Positions 17,312-26,010 of a stretch of DNA of 64,000 bases are shown here, piece by piece. The stretch is from contig NZ_KB894531.1 in assembly GCF_000374465.1 (NCBI RefSeq), positions 124,001 through 188,000 on the forward strand. Direction: 5' to 3'. The DNA is from Ahrensia kielensis DSM 5890 (GTDB lineage: Bacteria; Pseudomonadota; Alphaproteobacteria; Rhizobiales; Rhizobiaceae). A program made the position numbers and the translations under genes. The notes beneath the pieces are model-generated. The model did no database searches, was not told where the DNA came from, and saw nothing but the letters and a program-made list of their open reading frames with translations. Each line of letters opens with the position of its first letter. Position 1 is the first letter of the stretch.

Positions 17312-18682
17312 ATGCGGTTGATTTCAAAAACTATTTTCACCTTTATATTTTGGCTGAGCTTATCGCTTGTTGCTTCTGCACAATCCGATACGGCCGCTCA
17401 GTCATCAGCAAATAAAGCTATCATCAATGCCGATACCTCCGTCATTGATGATGCTGATATCGACTTGCGTATTGAGCGTATTTTAGCCGAACTGGATGGT
17501 ATGAACCGTGTTTATGTCATCGTCAGCTCAGGCGTTGTAACGCTTCGCGGCGAGGTGACAGAGGCAAGCCTTGCAGAACAGGCAATCGATGTTGCCCAGC
17601 GCGTCGAAGGTGTTGTCACGGTTCGCAACGAAATCACCGAGGTTACATCCTTGCGCGAACGGCTTGTGCCTGTGTGGGAACGGCTCAATAACCGTTTCTG
17701 GCAGTCCATTGCCTTTGTTCCCTTGTTTACGGTTGCAGTCGTCGTTGGCGGCATTGTGTTTCTGATCGGGCTTTTTGTTGCTTCACGCACATGGCCATGG
17801 GACCGCCTCAGCCCAAACCAATTTATTGCCGATCTGCTTAGACAAATCATTCGTCTGATATTTTTTGTTAGCGGCGTTGTGCTCGCGCTTGATATTTTGG
17901 GTGCAACAGCGTTGCTGGGCACAATACTCGGCGCTGCAGGTATCGTCGGTCTTGCCATCGGTTTTGCAGTTCGCGACACGGTTGAAAACTATATTGCATC
18001 GATATTGCTATCGATTCGCCAGCCATTTAGACCGCGTGATTTTATCTCCATTGAAGGGTATGAGGGCTTCGTGATCAGCCTTACGTCACGCGCCACAATT
18101 TTAATGGATGCTTCGGGCAATCATATCCGCATTCCGAACTCTACGGTCTTTAAAAGTAATATTACGAATTTCAGCCGTAACCCGCATCGCCGCTTTTCAT
18201 TTGAAATTGGCGTTGCGAGCGAGAGCAATCTCGACAAGGCGCTGGAGACCGGCTTGAACGCAGCCAGAGCACAGGACTTTGTCTTGCAAGAGCCTGCACC
18301 TGACGCATGGATTAGCAGTATTGGCGATTCTAATGTCGTTTTGGTTTTCACGGGTTGGGTGGACCAAACGCAAACGAGCTATACAAAAGCCCAATCAGAA
18401 ACGATGCGGCTGACCAAATTGGCGCTCGAAAGAAACGGTTTTGCCCTACCAGAACCAATCTTCCGCATTATTCATCAAGGTGATGCACCAAGTGAAACAC
18501 CTAAAAAAGCAGCTGCTCCAAAACTGGAAACAAGCGCGAATGAACGCGAAGATGATCACGCCAAAGATGTGCGCCCTGATGAGAGCATTATCGAACGTGT
18601 TGACGAAGAACGCAGCAATGCCGAGCGTGAAGATCTGCTGAGTGAAAATGTGCGCGATGAACTTGGGAAGAAAGAAGGTTGA
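17312..18682 (+). CDS. Mechanosensitive ion channel with N-terminal BON domain
   Basis: A small-conductance (MscS family) channel that probably protects against osmotic downshock. From the ATG at 17312 the 456 residues contain a signal peptide ending near Ala-Gln (residues 22-24), a BON domain at about 40-112 facing the periplasm, three transmembrane segments (about 130-230), and the MscS pore helix and beta domain with G-L-A-I-G-F-A-V-R-D-T. The C-terminus is a charged, probably disordered tail of about 60 residues. GGGGA before the ATG supports this start; the open frame begins earlier at 17219 inside the previous gene. BON domains bind phospholipid or other ligands. Confidence 0.9.
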   Translation: MRLISKTIFTFIFWLSLSLVASAQSDTAAQSSANKAIINADTSVIDDADIDLRIERILAELDGMNRVYVIVSSGVVTLRGEVTEASLAEQAIDVAQRVEGVVTVRNEITEVTSLRERLVPVWERLNNRFWQSIAFVPLFTVAVVVGGIVFLIGLFVASRTWPWDRLSPNQFIADLLRQIIRLIFFVSGVVLALDILGATALLGTILGAAGIVGLAIGFAVRDTVENYIASILLSIRQPFRPRDFISIEGYEGFVISLTSRATILMDASGNHIRIPNSTVFKSNITNFSRNPHRRFSFEIGVASESNLDKALETGLNAARAQDFVLQEPAPDAWISSIGDSNVVLVFTGWVDQTQTSYTKAQSETMRLTKLALERNGFALPEPIFRIIHQGDAPSETPKKAAAPKLETSANEREDDHAKDVRPDESIIERVDEERSNAEREDLLSENVRDELGKKEG

Positions 18683-18756
18683 TTTGCATCAAGTTTCGGG
18701 TGGTTCTTGTGCGCTCAAAGTGCTGAATTGGGATATCGAAGTCCGGAGATGACGCC

Positions 18757-19641
18757 ATGTCCCAATTAGCAGAAATTTCACTGACACAAGAAGTCAAACG
18801 TGACAGCGATTATGAAAAGATTGCGCGTGTCATATCGTTGATTAGCGAGAACTATCGCGAGCAACCCTCACTGGATGAGCTGGCGAAAAATGTTTCAATG
18901 GAGCCAACAGCGCTACAAAAGCTATTTACGCGTTGGGCAGGGCTATCTCCAAAAGGTTTTTTGCAAGCCGTTACGATTGATCATGCACGCCGTTTGCTGG
19001 CAGCCGACTTGCCGCTACTCGATACAGCCTATGAACTTGGTCTTTCCGGTCCTAGCCGTTTGCACGATTTGTTCGTGACGCATGAATCCATGTCGCCCGG
19101 TGAAATCAAATCAGGTGGTGCAGGGCTCACAATCCATTATGGGTTTCATGCCTCGCCCTTTGGTCTTGCGCTGATTATGGCCACAACACGCGGACTTGCG
19201 GGCCTTGCCTTTTGCGATATTGGCGATGAACGCGCAACTTTTGACGACATGGCGCAGCGCTGGCCTTTTGCGACCTTTGAAGAAGATTTAGGCGCGACGC
19301 AGCCCTATGCACAGCGCGTGTTTAATCCGACCCAATGGCGCGACAACCAACCCTTGCGCGTTGTGCTTATTGGCACGGATTTTCAAGTCGATGTATGGGA
19401 AGCGCTGCTTAAAATACCGATGGGCCGCGCCTTGCCCTATAGCCAGATTGCACAGGATATTGGACGCCCGAAAGCATCACGCGCCGTTGGTGCAGCGGTC
19501 GGCGCAAATCCGATTTCGTTCGTTGTGCCGTGTCACCGCGCTATGGGCAAATCAGGGGCTTTAACCGGCTATCACTGGGGTTTAACGCGCAAACGCGCCA
19601 TGCTGGGATGGGAAGCAGGGCAGGTTTGCTCATCAAGCTGA
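18757..19641 (+). CDS. AraC-type HTH plus methylated-DNA-cysteine methyltransferase (Ada-like)
   Basis: Suicide DNA-repair enzyme that takes methyl groups from O6-methylguanine, joined to a DNA-binding domain. Residues about 15-115 form an AraC-family helix-turn-helix. The C-terminal half is a methyltransferase with the acceptor Cys259 in V-P-C-H-R. Compared with E. coli Ada, the N-terminal zinc-containing domain that repairs phosphotriesters and turns Ada into an activator is missing. The protein is thus an HTH-Ogt form. GGAG lies eight bases before the ATG. Its last nine bases overlap the convergent Dabb gene. Confidence 0.9.
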   Translation: MSQLAEISLTQEVKRDSDYEKIARVISLISENYREQPSLDELAKNVSMEPTALQKLFTRWAGLSPKGFLQAVTIDHARRLLAADLPLLDTAYELGLSGPSRLHDLFVTHESMSPGEIKSGGAGLTIHYGFHASPFGLALIMATTRGLAGLAFCDIGDERATFDDMAQRWPFATFEEDLGATQPYAQRVFNPTQWRDNQPLRVVLIGTDFQVDVWEALLKIPMGRALPYSQIAQDIGRPKASRAVGAAVGANPISFVVPCHRAMGKSGALTGYHWGLTRKRAMLGWEAGQVCSSS

Positions 19642-19956
19642 TATAATTGGTAAATCAAAAACGATCAAACCATCCACACCGCCGTTAATAAGTTCAACTA
19701 ACATTGCGCCAGCCAACTTATGCTCATCATCGACAAGATAAGCATCCCGCGCAGCAACATCATCAAACTGAATTATAAAGCCATCCAGAAAATTTTGATG
19801 CAAACCTTCTGGGCTTATATTTGTGCCACTGCGAAAGTTTGATGCGCCATTAAGACGCTCAGTGATGGAGGCAAGTTTCTCCATCACTTTTGCAATCTCA
19901 TTATCCGAGACTTTTATGGCGCGTTTAAAGAAAACGCAGTGCTCAATTTGCGGCAT
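19633..19956 (-). CDS. Dabb family protein (stress-responsive alpha/beta barrel)
   Basis: A 107-residue dimeric ferredoxin-like protein of the Dabb family, first described in plant stress proteins and since found in varied enzymes; no function can be assigned. The family traits visible are an initial I-E-H-C-V-F-F-K strand, a central D-G-F-I-I-Q-F-D-D segment and a V-D-G-L-I-V-F-D-L end. Its start overlaps the gpmA stop by one base (TAATG), which suggests translational coupling to phosphoglycerate mutase. Its 3' end overlaps the convergent Ada-like gene by nine bases. Confidence 0.85.
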   Translation of the reverse strand: MPQIEHCVFFKRAIKVSDNEIAKVMEKLASITERLNGASNFRSGTNISPEGLHQNFLDGFIIQFDDVAARDAYLVDDEHKLAGAMLVELINGGVDGLIVFDLPIISA

Positions 19957-20597
19957 TAATGCGCGCCGGACATATCACCCAAAACCTCTTTGGATTTAAC
20001 CGTTGAATCCGCATTAAGCTCATAAACAATCGGTACGCCCGTACCCAAATTGAGTTTCAAAATGCTTTCTTTATCCATACGGTCGAGCACCATGATCAGC
20101 GAGCGCAATGAGTTGCCATGTGCAGCAACAAGCACGGTTTCACCGCGAAGAACGCGCGGCAAAATATCCGTCATGAAATAAGGCCAAACGCGCGCGCCCG
20201 TATCACGCAGGCTTTCGCCTTCATCACCTGGCGGCGGTGTGTCGTAAGAGCGGCGCCAGATATGAACCTGCTCTTCACCCCATTTTTCGCGCGCATCATC
20301 TTTGTTCAAACCAGCCAGATCGCCGTAGTTACGCTCATTAAGCGCTTGGTCGTGGATAGTTTCCAAATCGGACTGCCCAACGCCATCAAGAATCATCTGG
20401 CAGGTTTTTTCAGCACGCTGCAAAACAGATGTAAAAGCGATGTCAAATTTAAAGCCCTTTTCCGCAAGAGCGCGGCCAGCCTCTTGCGCTTCTTCAACTC
20501 CCTGCGCGGTCAAATCAGGGTCTTTCCAACCTGTGAAAAGATTGAGTTTGTTCCATTCGCTTTGACCGTGACGGACAAGAATGAGTTTACCGGACAT
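19956..20597 (-). CDS. gpmA: 2,3-bisphosphoglycerate-dependent phosphoglycerate mutase
   Basis: Interconverts 3- and 2-phosphoglycerate in glycolysis and gluconeogenesis. The 213-residue protein starts with the phosphohistidine motif [10 protein letters not shown], has a G-L-N-K-D region and the second catalytic histidine in A-A-H-G-N-S-L-R. It is shorter than E. coli GpmA (250) and matches the alphaproteobacterial length. The dapB stop lies 37 bases upstream, so it is probably the fourth gene of the glk-to-gpmA series, although a separate promoter cannot be ruled out. Confidence 0.93.
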   Translation of the reverse strand: MSGKLILVRHGQSEWNKLNLFTGWKDPDLTAQGVEEAQEAGRALAEKGFKFDIAFTSVLQRAEKTCQMILDGVGQSDLETIHDQALNERNYGDLAGLNKDDAREKWGEEQVHIWRRSYDTPPPGDEGESLRDTGARVWPYFMTDILPRVLRGETVLVAAHGNSLRSLIMVLDRMDKESILKLNLGTGVPIVYELNADSTVKSKEVLGDMSGAH

Positions 20598-20634
20598 AGG
20601 AAGGCTCCATTTTGCTAAGTGAGTTGTTTTAAGT

Positions 20635-21453
20635 TTAGTCGTTCAATCCAAGAACGTCACGCATTGAGTAAAGGCCTGGCTTTTGGCGAACAGACCATAT
20701 GGCCGCATTAACAGCGCCGCGTGCAAAAATGCTTCGATCTTCTGCACGGTGCGACAGGGTGATGCTTTCGCCATTACCGGCAAACATGACGGAATGATCG
20801 CCGACTACTGATCCACCGCGCAAAGTTGCAAAGCCGATTGAACCTTCTTCTCGCGGGCCAGTATGACCGTCACGAACACGCACCGAATTTTCTGTCAGAT
20901 CAATATCGCGGCCTGTAGCAGCAGCATCGCCCAACAGTAGCGCTGTGCCTGATGGTGCATCGACTTTATGTTTATGGTGCATTTCCAGCACTTCAATGTC
21001 CCAGTCCTGTGCGGCCAATGCTTTTGCAGCACGTTCGACCAACACCGATAACATGATGACACCCATCGACATGTTGCCGGACTTCATAATGGTTGTTTTT
21101 TCGGCAAAAGATGCAAGCTTTGCATCATCATCGGTAGACATACCTGTCGTGCCAACAATATGCGCAATGCCCTTCTTGGCGGCATAATCTGCAAATGCCA
21201 ATGTTGCCGCTGGCGCTGTGAAATCAATGATAACATCTGCATCGCCCAGCGCCTGATCTTTATCAGCGGTAATGATAATTTGGTTGGCCGCCTCACCAAT
21301 CATACTATGTGCGTCCATGCCAATCGCATCGGCACCATCGCGCTCAAGCGCACCCACAAGCACCGTCTTTGGGTTCTGCGACACCGCATGAATGAGTGCG
21401 CGGCCCATACGGCCAGATGCACCAACAACTGCAATTTTTACGGTCTGTGTCAT
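20635..21453 (-). CDS. dapB: 4-hydroxy-tetrahydrodipicolinate reductase
   Basis: NAD(P)H-dependent reductase of the lysine and diaminopimelate pathway. The 272-residue protein shows the nucleotide-binding G-A-S-G-R-M-G-R near its start, the middle F-T-A-P-A-A region, and the catalytic histidine-lysine motif [13 protein letters not shown] near residue 159. It starts seven bases after the ABC exporter stop. Diaminopimelate is needed for peptidoglycan, so the pairing with a cell-envelope exporter is functionally reasonable but not evidence of a joint role. Confidence 0.96.
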   Translation of the reverse strand: MTQTVKIAVVGASGRMGRALIHAVSQNPKTVLVGALERDGADAIGMDAHSMIGEAANQIIITADKDQALGDADVIIDFTAPAATLAFADYAAKKGIAHIVGTTGMSTDDDAKLASFAEKTTIMKSGNMSMGVIMLSVLVERAAKALAAQDWDIEVLEMHHKHKVDAPSGTALLLGDAAATGRDIDLTENSVRVRDGHTGPREEGSIGFATLRGGSVVGDHSVMFAGNGESITLSHRAEDRSIFARGAVNAAIWSVRQKPGLYSMRDVLGLND

Positions 21454-21460
21454 CCTATAC

Positions 21461-23260
21461 CTATTCTATATCCAGAGCAGCTTTGCCACCTTTACCCAAA
21501 TGATTGAGCCGAGCATACATGCCGTTTTTCTTTTTTGACAATGACGCATGTGTACCGGTTTCAACAACCTGCCCATCATTGATAACAATGATTTTATCGG
21601 CATTAACGATGGTTGAAAGGCGGTGTGCAACAACAATTGTCGTGCGGCCCTTCATAACTTTTTCAAGCGCATCTTGAACCAATCGCTCAGACTCATTGTC
21701 GAGCGCTGAGGTCGCTTCATCTAACAGCAAAATCGGCGCATTGCGCACGATTGCCCGTGCAATTGATACGCGTTGACGCTGGCCACCAGACAGGGTCACA
21801 CCGTTCTCACCCACAGGGGTATCGTAACCAGCAGATTGTTGCAAAATGAATTCGTGAGCGTTGGCCAGTTCAGCCGCCTTGATAATTTCCGCATCCGTCG
21901 CATCAGGGCGGCCATAACGGATATTATCCATAATCGAGCCTTCAAACAGATAGGCTTGCTGTGACACGAAAGCGATTTGTTGGCGCAGTGAACTTTTGGT
22001 CACGTTATCGATGTTTTGACCATCGATAAGAATGTTTCCGCTCGATGGATCGTAAAACCGCTGTATGAGCGAAATAACTGTTGATTTGCCCGCGCCAGAA
22101 GGCCCGACCAATGCTGTGGTTTTGTGACTTTCAGCTTTAAAGCTTAGTGCGTGCAACACAGCCGTGCCATCACCATAGTTAAAATCTACGTTCTCAAATT
22201 CAATCTCTCCACCATCAACAACCAACGCTGCCGCGCCCGCTGCATCACGCTGCTTGTCTTCCATATCGAGAATTTCGTAGATCATGCGGGCATTGACGAC
22301 CGCCTTTTCCAAATTAACTTTCAGGCGTGCAAGGCGTTTTGCAGGGTCATATGCAAATAGCAGTGCTGTGATAAAGGCAAACATTGCACCTGGCGGCTGC
22401 GCATCATTGATGGCGCGATAACCGCCATAGGCTATGGCACCTGCCACGGCAAATCCGGCGATTATTTCAGTAATTGGCGTTACACGCTCTGTCACGACAG
22501 CGAGCTTGTTATTACGCTCGCGCGCATGTTCGATTGTATTTTGAATTTTCCGGCTAAGCTGTTCTTCCATCGTGAAAGCTTTAATCACGGTAATGCCTTG
22601 CATCGCTTCCTGCATCGTTCCGATGACACGCGCATTCAACTGGACCGTTTCACGGGTTACAGAACGAATACGCCGCGAAACATAAGCAACGCCAAAGATC
22701 AAAAGCGGGCCGATGATGAACGTTATCAATGAGAGCGTCGCGTCCTGCAAAAACATGACAATGACGAGGCCGACCAGCGTTACGAAATCACGCGCAAAAG
22801 AGGTGATCGTAAGAGATAGAACATCGCGTATGCCGTCAATATTGGCTGATATTAACGCCGCCAAACGACCAGAGCGATTATCGTTGAAAAAATCTACGCC
22901 CGAAGACATGAGTTTTGCAAAAACGCGTTTCTGATAGCTTGCGACCAGATCATTCCCGATACGCTTCATCGTTGTCGCTTGGAAATACATTGCCAGAGCG
23001 CGCAAGGTAAAAGCACCCATGATTGCAAGAGAAATGACAGCGATCAGGTCTTTGCGCTGGTTATAAAATATCTGATCAATCACATCGCGCATGATCCATG
23101 CGGAAAATGCAGTCGTTGCAGATATCACCAACAGACAAAGAACAACGAATAGATAGGACTTATAATATCGGCGGCCGTTTTCGTCATAGATGCGCCGCAG
23201 CACATGCATGAGGCCGCCATCTTCAACGGTTTTATCACTTGTCGATATCAACTGGGTCAA
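21461..23260 (-). CDS. MsbA-like ABC exporter (fused membrane and ATPase domains)
   Basis: A 599-residue half-transporter that works as a homodimer in the inner membrane. Six transmembrane segments span about residues 35-310. The C-terminal ATPase domain has Walker [10 protein letters not shown], signature L-S-G-G-Q-R-Q-R and Walker B I-L-L-L-D-E-A-T. The family includes MsbA, which flips lipid A core, and multidrug exporters. The neighbours (dapB, glk) do not tell which substrate is moved. The gene is 7 bases from dapB and 84 bases from glk, with an inverted repeat in the latter gap. Confidence 0.9.
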   Translation of the reverse strand: MTQLISTSDKTVEDGGLMHVLRRIYDENGRRYYKSYLFVVLCLLVISATTAFSAWIMRDVIDQIFYNQRKDLIAVISLAIMGAFTLRALAMYFQATTMKRIGNDLVASYQKRVFAKLMSSGVDFFNDNRSGRLAALISANIDGIRDVLSLTITSFARDFVTLVGLVIVMFLQDATLSLITFIIGPLLIFGVAYVSRRIRSVTRETVQLNARVIGTMQEAMQGITVIKAFTMEEQLSRKIQNTIEHARERNNKLAVVTERVTPITEIIAGFAVAGAIAYGGYRAINDAQPPGAMFAFITALLFAYDPAKRLARLKVNLEKAVVNARMIYEILDMEDKQRDAAGAAALVVDGGEIEFENVDFNYGDGTAVLHALSFKAESHKTTALVGPSGAGKSTVISLIQRFYDPSSGNILIDGQNIDNVTKSSLRQQIAFVSQQAYLFEGSIMDNIRYGRPDATDAEIIKAAELANAHEFILQQSAGYDTPVGENGVTLSGGQRQRVSIARAIVRNAPILLLDEATSALDNESERLVQDALEKVMKGRTTIVVAHRLSTIVNADKIIVINDGQVVETGTHASLSKKKNGMYARLNHLGKGGKAALDIE

Positions 23261-23282
23261 ACTACTGCCACTCTCGCTATTC

Positions 23283-23312
23283 TTGAGGCGGGTATAACGG
23301 AACCAGCCTCAA
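23283..23312. repeat. Inverted repeat between glk and the ABC exporter
   Basis: Arms TTGAGGC and GCCTCAA, with further inner pairs GGT/ACC separated by one mismatch. It lies 23 bases before the exporter start. On the minus strand the T-run is upstream of the stem, so it is not a terminator in either direction; an operator or leader hairpin is more likely. Confidence 0.55.
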
Positions 23313-23344
23313 AAAAACAGCACCATATTGGCCTCTTGATTGAC

Positions 23345-24376
23345 TTACTTGGCACACCAATGGCGACGGTCTAGCGACACGCCAAAGCGTACCGGTGTGC
23401 GGGCATAAGCCGTTAGTCCAGCGAGTGGCGCTTGCTCATGGAGTATCGCGAAAGTTGGCATAGCGCTTATCAGTTCAGAATGCGGTGCTTTGTTTTGAAA
23501 TGCAGCTCGGAAACGTTCTTCATCAAAAATCGACAAGATCTTCTGCGTGATACCGCCCGTTAGATAAACGCCGCCTTTTGCCATAAAAATAAGCGCCAAA
23601 TCGCCTGCAACACGTCCAAGATATTCGCTAAAGAGGGAAATCGTTTCCACGGCAAGTGCATCAGATTTGTCTTTTGCAGCAGCGGTTACATCTTCAGGCG
23701 TTGTAAATTTCGGCTTTTCCCCAGCGGCCTTAGCAACGGCTTGATAAAGGTTCACCAAGCCTCGCCCACATAAAATCTGCTCGCCCGTTACACGGCCTTC
23801 AATGCGCTCTAAATGCGGAAAAATTTCGGCATCACGGTCCGTCTGCGGACCAAGATCAATATGTCCGCCTTCACCAGCAACCGGTATCCAAGTATTTGCC
23901 GCATGAATCAAACCTGCCATGCCGAGGCCAGTGCCAGGGCCTAAAATGACGCAATTGCTGCGCTCAGCCTTTGTGCCACCACCAATTTTTTTCAAATGCT
24001 CATCTTCAAGTGCGACGATTGCTAAAGCCTGTGCTTCATAGTCGTTCAACACAATAATATTTTGCAGTCCGAACTGCTCAATCATCTTTTCCGGCTTTAC
24101 CACCCAATGATTGTTGGTCAGGTCGATTTCATCACCATCTGTCGGGCCTGCGACCGCAAGAACAGCGGCACGCGGTTGCAGCGATGTGCGGTCCAACACA
24201 TGGGTTTGAATCGCCACATCCAAAGACGGATAATCTTTGGTTTTAATGGGCTCGAACGTTTTAGGTTCAGCATAAGAATCAACAACAATAGAAAAACGTG
24301 CGTTCGTGCCGCCGATATCTGCAATCAGAATCGGAAAAGGAAGTGCTGTCGGTGAAACATGCGAATTGCTAGGCAT
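23345..24376 (-). CDS. glk: Glucokinase
   Basis: Phosphorylates glucose to glucose 6-phosphate with ATP. The 343-residue protein belongs to the E. coli Glk type (not the ROK type): N-terminal phosphate motif [20 protein letters not shown] with the catalytic Asp, G-P-G-T-G-L-G-M and a glutamate-containing P-V-A-G-E-G-G-H. No sugar-transporting PTS component is seen in this window, so glucose would need phosphorylation after uptake, which fits. The gene overlaps the end of mgsA by eight bases. Confidence 0.94.
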   Translation of the reverse strand: MPSNSHVSPTALPFPILIADIGGTNARFSIVVDSYAEPKTFEPIKTKDYPSLDVAIQTHVLDRTSLQPRAAVLAVAGPTDGDEIDLTNNHWVVKPEKMIEQFGLQNIIVLNDYEAQALAIVALEDEHLKKIGGGTKAERSNCVILGPGTGLGMAGLIHAANTWIPVAGEGGHIDLGPQTDRDAEIFPHLERIEGRVTGEQILCGRGLVNLYQAVAKAAGEKPKFTTPEDVTAAAKDKSDALAVETISLFSEYLGRVAGDLALIFMAKGGVYLTGGITQKILSIFDEERFRAAFQNKAPHSELISAMPTFAILHEQAPLAGLTAYARTPVRFGVSLDRRHWCAK

Positions 24377-24788
24377 TTAATTCTCCATCTGCCTGTTCGG
24401 CAAAGTTCGTCAATAAAATTTCGGCGGTTGAACGGTTAAGCGCCATAGGAATATCATAAACAATCGCAAGCCGCATAAGCGCCTTCACATCAACGTCGTG
24501 CGGCATGGGCGTTAAGGGGTCGACAAAGAAGATCAATCCATCAACCTTGCCTTCTGCGATCAAGCCACCGATCTGTTGATCGCCGCCAAGCGGTCCACTT
24601 TTGAGCGGCATCAAATCAAGGTATTTATGTTCTGCTAAAATTCGTGAACCAGTTGTTCCAGTTGTAAATAATTGGCAGTTGGAAAAATGCGCAATGTGCC
24701 TGCTTACAAACATAACCAGATCATCTTTTTTCTGGTCATGTGCAATCAGTGCTAAAACAGGTTTACGTAGCTCTTCTGATTTATCCAT
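24369..24788 (-). CDS. mgsA: Methylglyoxal synthase
   Basis: Converts dihydroxyacetone phosphate to methylglyoxal and phosphate, a bypass of lower glycolysis used when phosphate is short or sugar phosphates accumulate. Family motifs are [22 protein letters not shown] and D-P-L-T-P-M-P-H-D-x-D-V-K-A-L-x-R-L-A, covering the catalytic aspartates and phosphate loop. The frame opens at 24839, but the ATG at 24786-24788 gives 139 residues and a normal N-terminus, while no ribosome binding site precedes the first ATG. The start is moderately certain. It overlaps glk, so the two are co-expressed. Confidence 0.92.
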   Translation of the reverse strand: MDKSEELRKPVLALIAHDQKKDDLVMFVSRHIAHFSNCQLFTTGTTGSRILAEHKYLDLMPLKSGPLGGDQQIGGLIAEGKVDGLIFFVDPLTPMPHDVDVKALMRLAIVYDIPMALNRSTAEILLTNFAEQADGELNA

Positions 24789-24873
24789 CAATCGACTTTT
24801 CTTTAAATCGTTTGAAATTGCTATAGAATACTTTTCCATAGCATGGAAGCTTTAGAGCTGCATGACAGTCAAT

Positions 24874-25935
24874 TTAATAAGGACGAGAGCCTGGAATTGG
24901 CCAATCGAACCCAATTCCAGCACTTTTCGCCGCTGGTGCAGACGATGGACTTGCTGACGCTAGTGCCGCAGTAGGGTCATAACTGGCATCAAATGTTACC
25001 AATTGCTCGTTGGCTGGTTGCGGCTCACGCAAAACAGCAGAACAGCTATTTGGAAGATCAGAGAGCGTTACGACGCGCTTTTTAACCGATTTTTCGCCTT
25101 TCTTGGGTGGCTTAGGCGTCCAAGGCTCTTTGGTAAACCACCAATCAAGAGAAGCATCACAGCCTGAACCTGCAGGAACCGCATTTTGCTTGCGGCATTC
25201 GGTTGAACCCTGCGGACATTTCATTCGAATATGAAAATGGTAATGGTGCCCGTAATAAGGGCGCACTTTTCCCAGCCATGAAGCATTTTGCGGCGAGCCG
25301 CCATAGGTTTCGCACATCGCCTTTTTAATGCCTGGATGCACAAAAAGACGCTCCACTTCATCAAAGCGCGCTGCTCGTGCAATCAACTTGCCATGTTCAG
25401 GCGTCCAAATGTTTGGGTCCACATAAAGCGTGTCTTTTTTCAATACTGATATGGCGCTCGTATCACGGCGTTCTTGCCGCGTTAGCTTCCGATTCGGCAT
25501 CTTCGTCAGCCAAATATCAGCATCTAAGCCTACCTGATGTGAGGCATGGCCTGTAAGCATAGGCCCGCCGCGTGGCTGTGAAATATCGCCAACCAACAAA
25601 CCCGGCCAACCGTCTGATACCGCATCACGTGATAACTTTTGAACCAGCGCAATCAAATTTGGGTGCCCCCAGCGCCGGTTGCGCTCCAAACGCATTGCCT
25701 GCCACGTTGGACCGTCAGTCGGCATGGCGACAGCGCCGGATATACAGCCTTTGGAATAAAACCCATGCACTTCAGCGGGATTAACCGATGGGAGGGGCGT
25801 TCGACCAAATATTTCTTTGGCCGCTGTTTGTGCTTCTGCCATCGGGCTGTTGAGCGTTAAAGCCAGACCCGTTAGGCACGCCAATGAAACCATTCGTTTT
25901 GTTAAGCTATGTATATTTGCAAAACATATTGTCAT
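24874..25935 (-). CDS. mepA: Penicillin-insensitive murein endopeptidase MepA
   Basis: Periplasmic LAS-type zinc peptidase that cuts D-Ala-mDAP cross-bridges in peptidoglycan. An N-terminal signal peptide (hydrophobic stretch about residues 15-33 ending in A-E-A-Q) precedes the catalytic domain. The zinc and catalytic residues are in G-H-A-S-H-Q-V-G-L-D-A-D and H-Y-H-F-H-I-R. Six conserved cysteines, including C-G-and C-E-T-Y regions, suit the disulfide pattern of MepA. A C-terminal tail of about 60 residues rich in Pro, Ser and Ala is longer than in E. coli. The ATG at 25933-25935 was preferred over a TTG four codons earlier. Confidence 0.93.
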   Translation of the reverse strand: MTICFANIHSLTKRMVSLACLTGLALTLNSPMAEAQTAAKEIFGRTPLPSVNPAEVHGFYSKGCISGAVAMPTDGPTWQAMRLERNRRWGHPNLIALVQKLSRDAVSDGWPGLLVGDISQPRGGPMLTGHASHQVGLDADIWLTKMPNRKLTRQERRDTSAISVLKKDTLYVDPNIWTPEHGKLIARAARFDEVERLFVHPGIKKAMCETYGGSPQNASWLGKVRPYYGHHYHFHIRMKCPQGSTECRKQNAVPAGSGCDASLDWWFTKEPWTPKPPKKGEKSVKKRVVTLSDLPNSCSAVLREPQPANEQLVTFDASYDPTAALASASPSSAPAAKSAGIGFDWPIPGSRPY

Positions 25936-26010
25936 ATTTGAATCCAAATCATCGGCAAATCAGTTGTGACAAGGCTACCTTGAAACCACCTAACGTCAAT
26001 GACATGAAAG

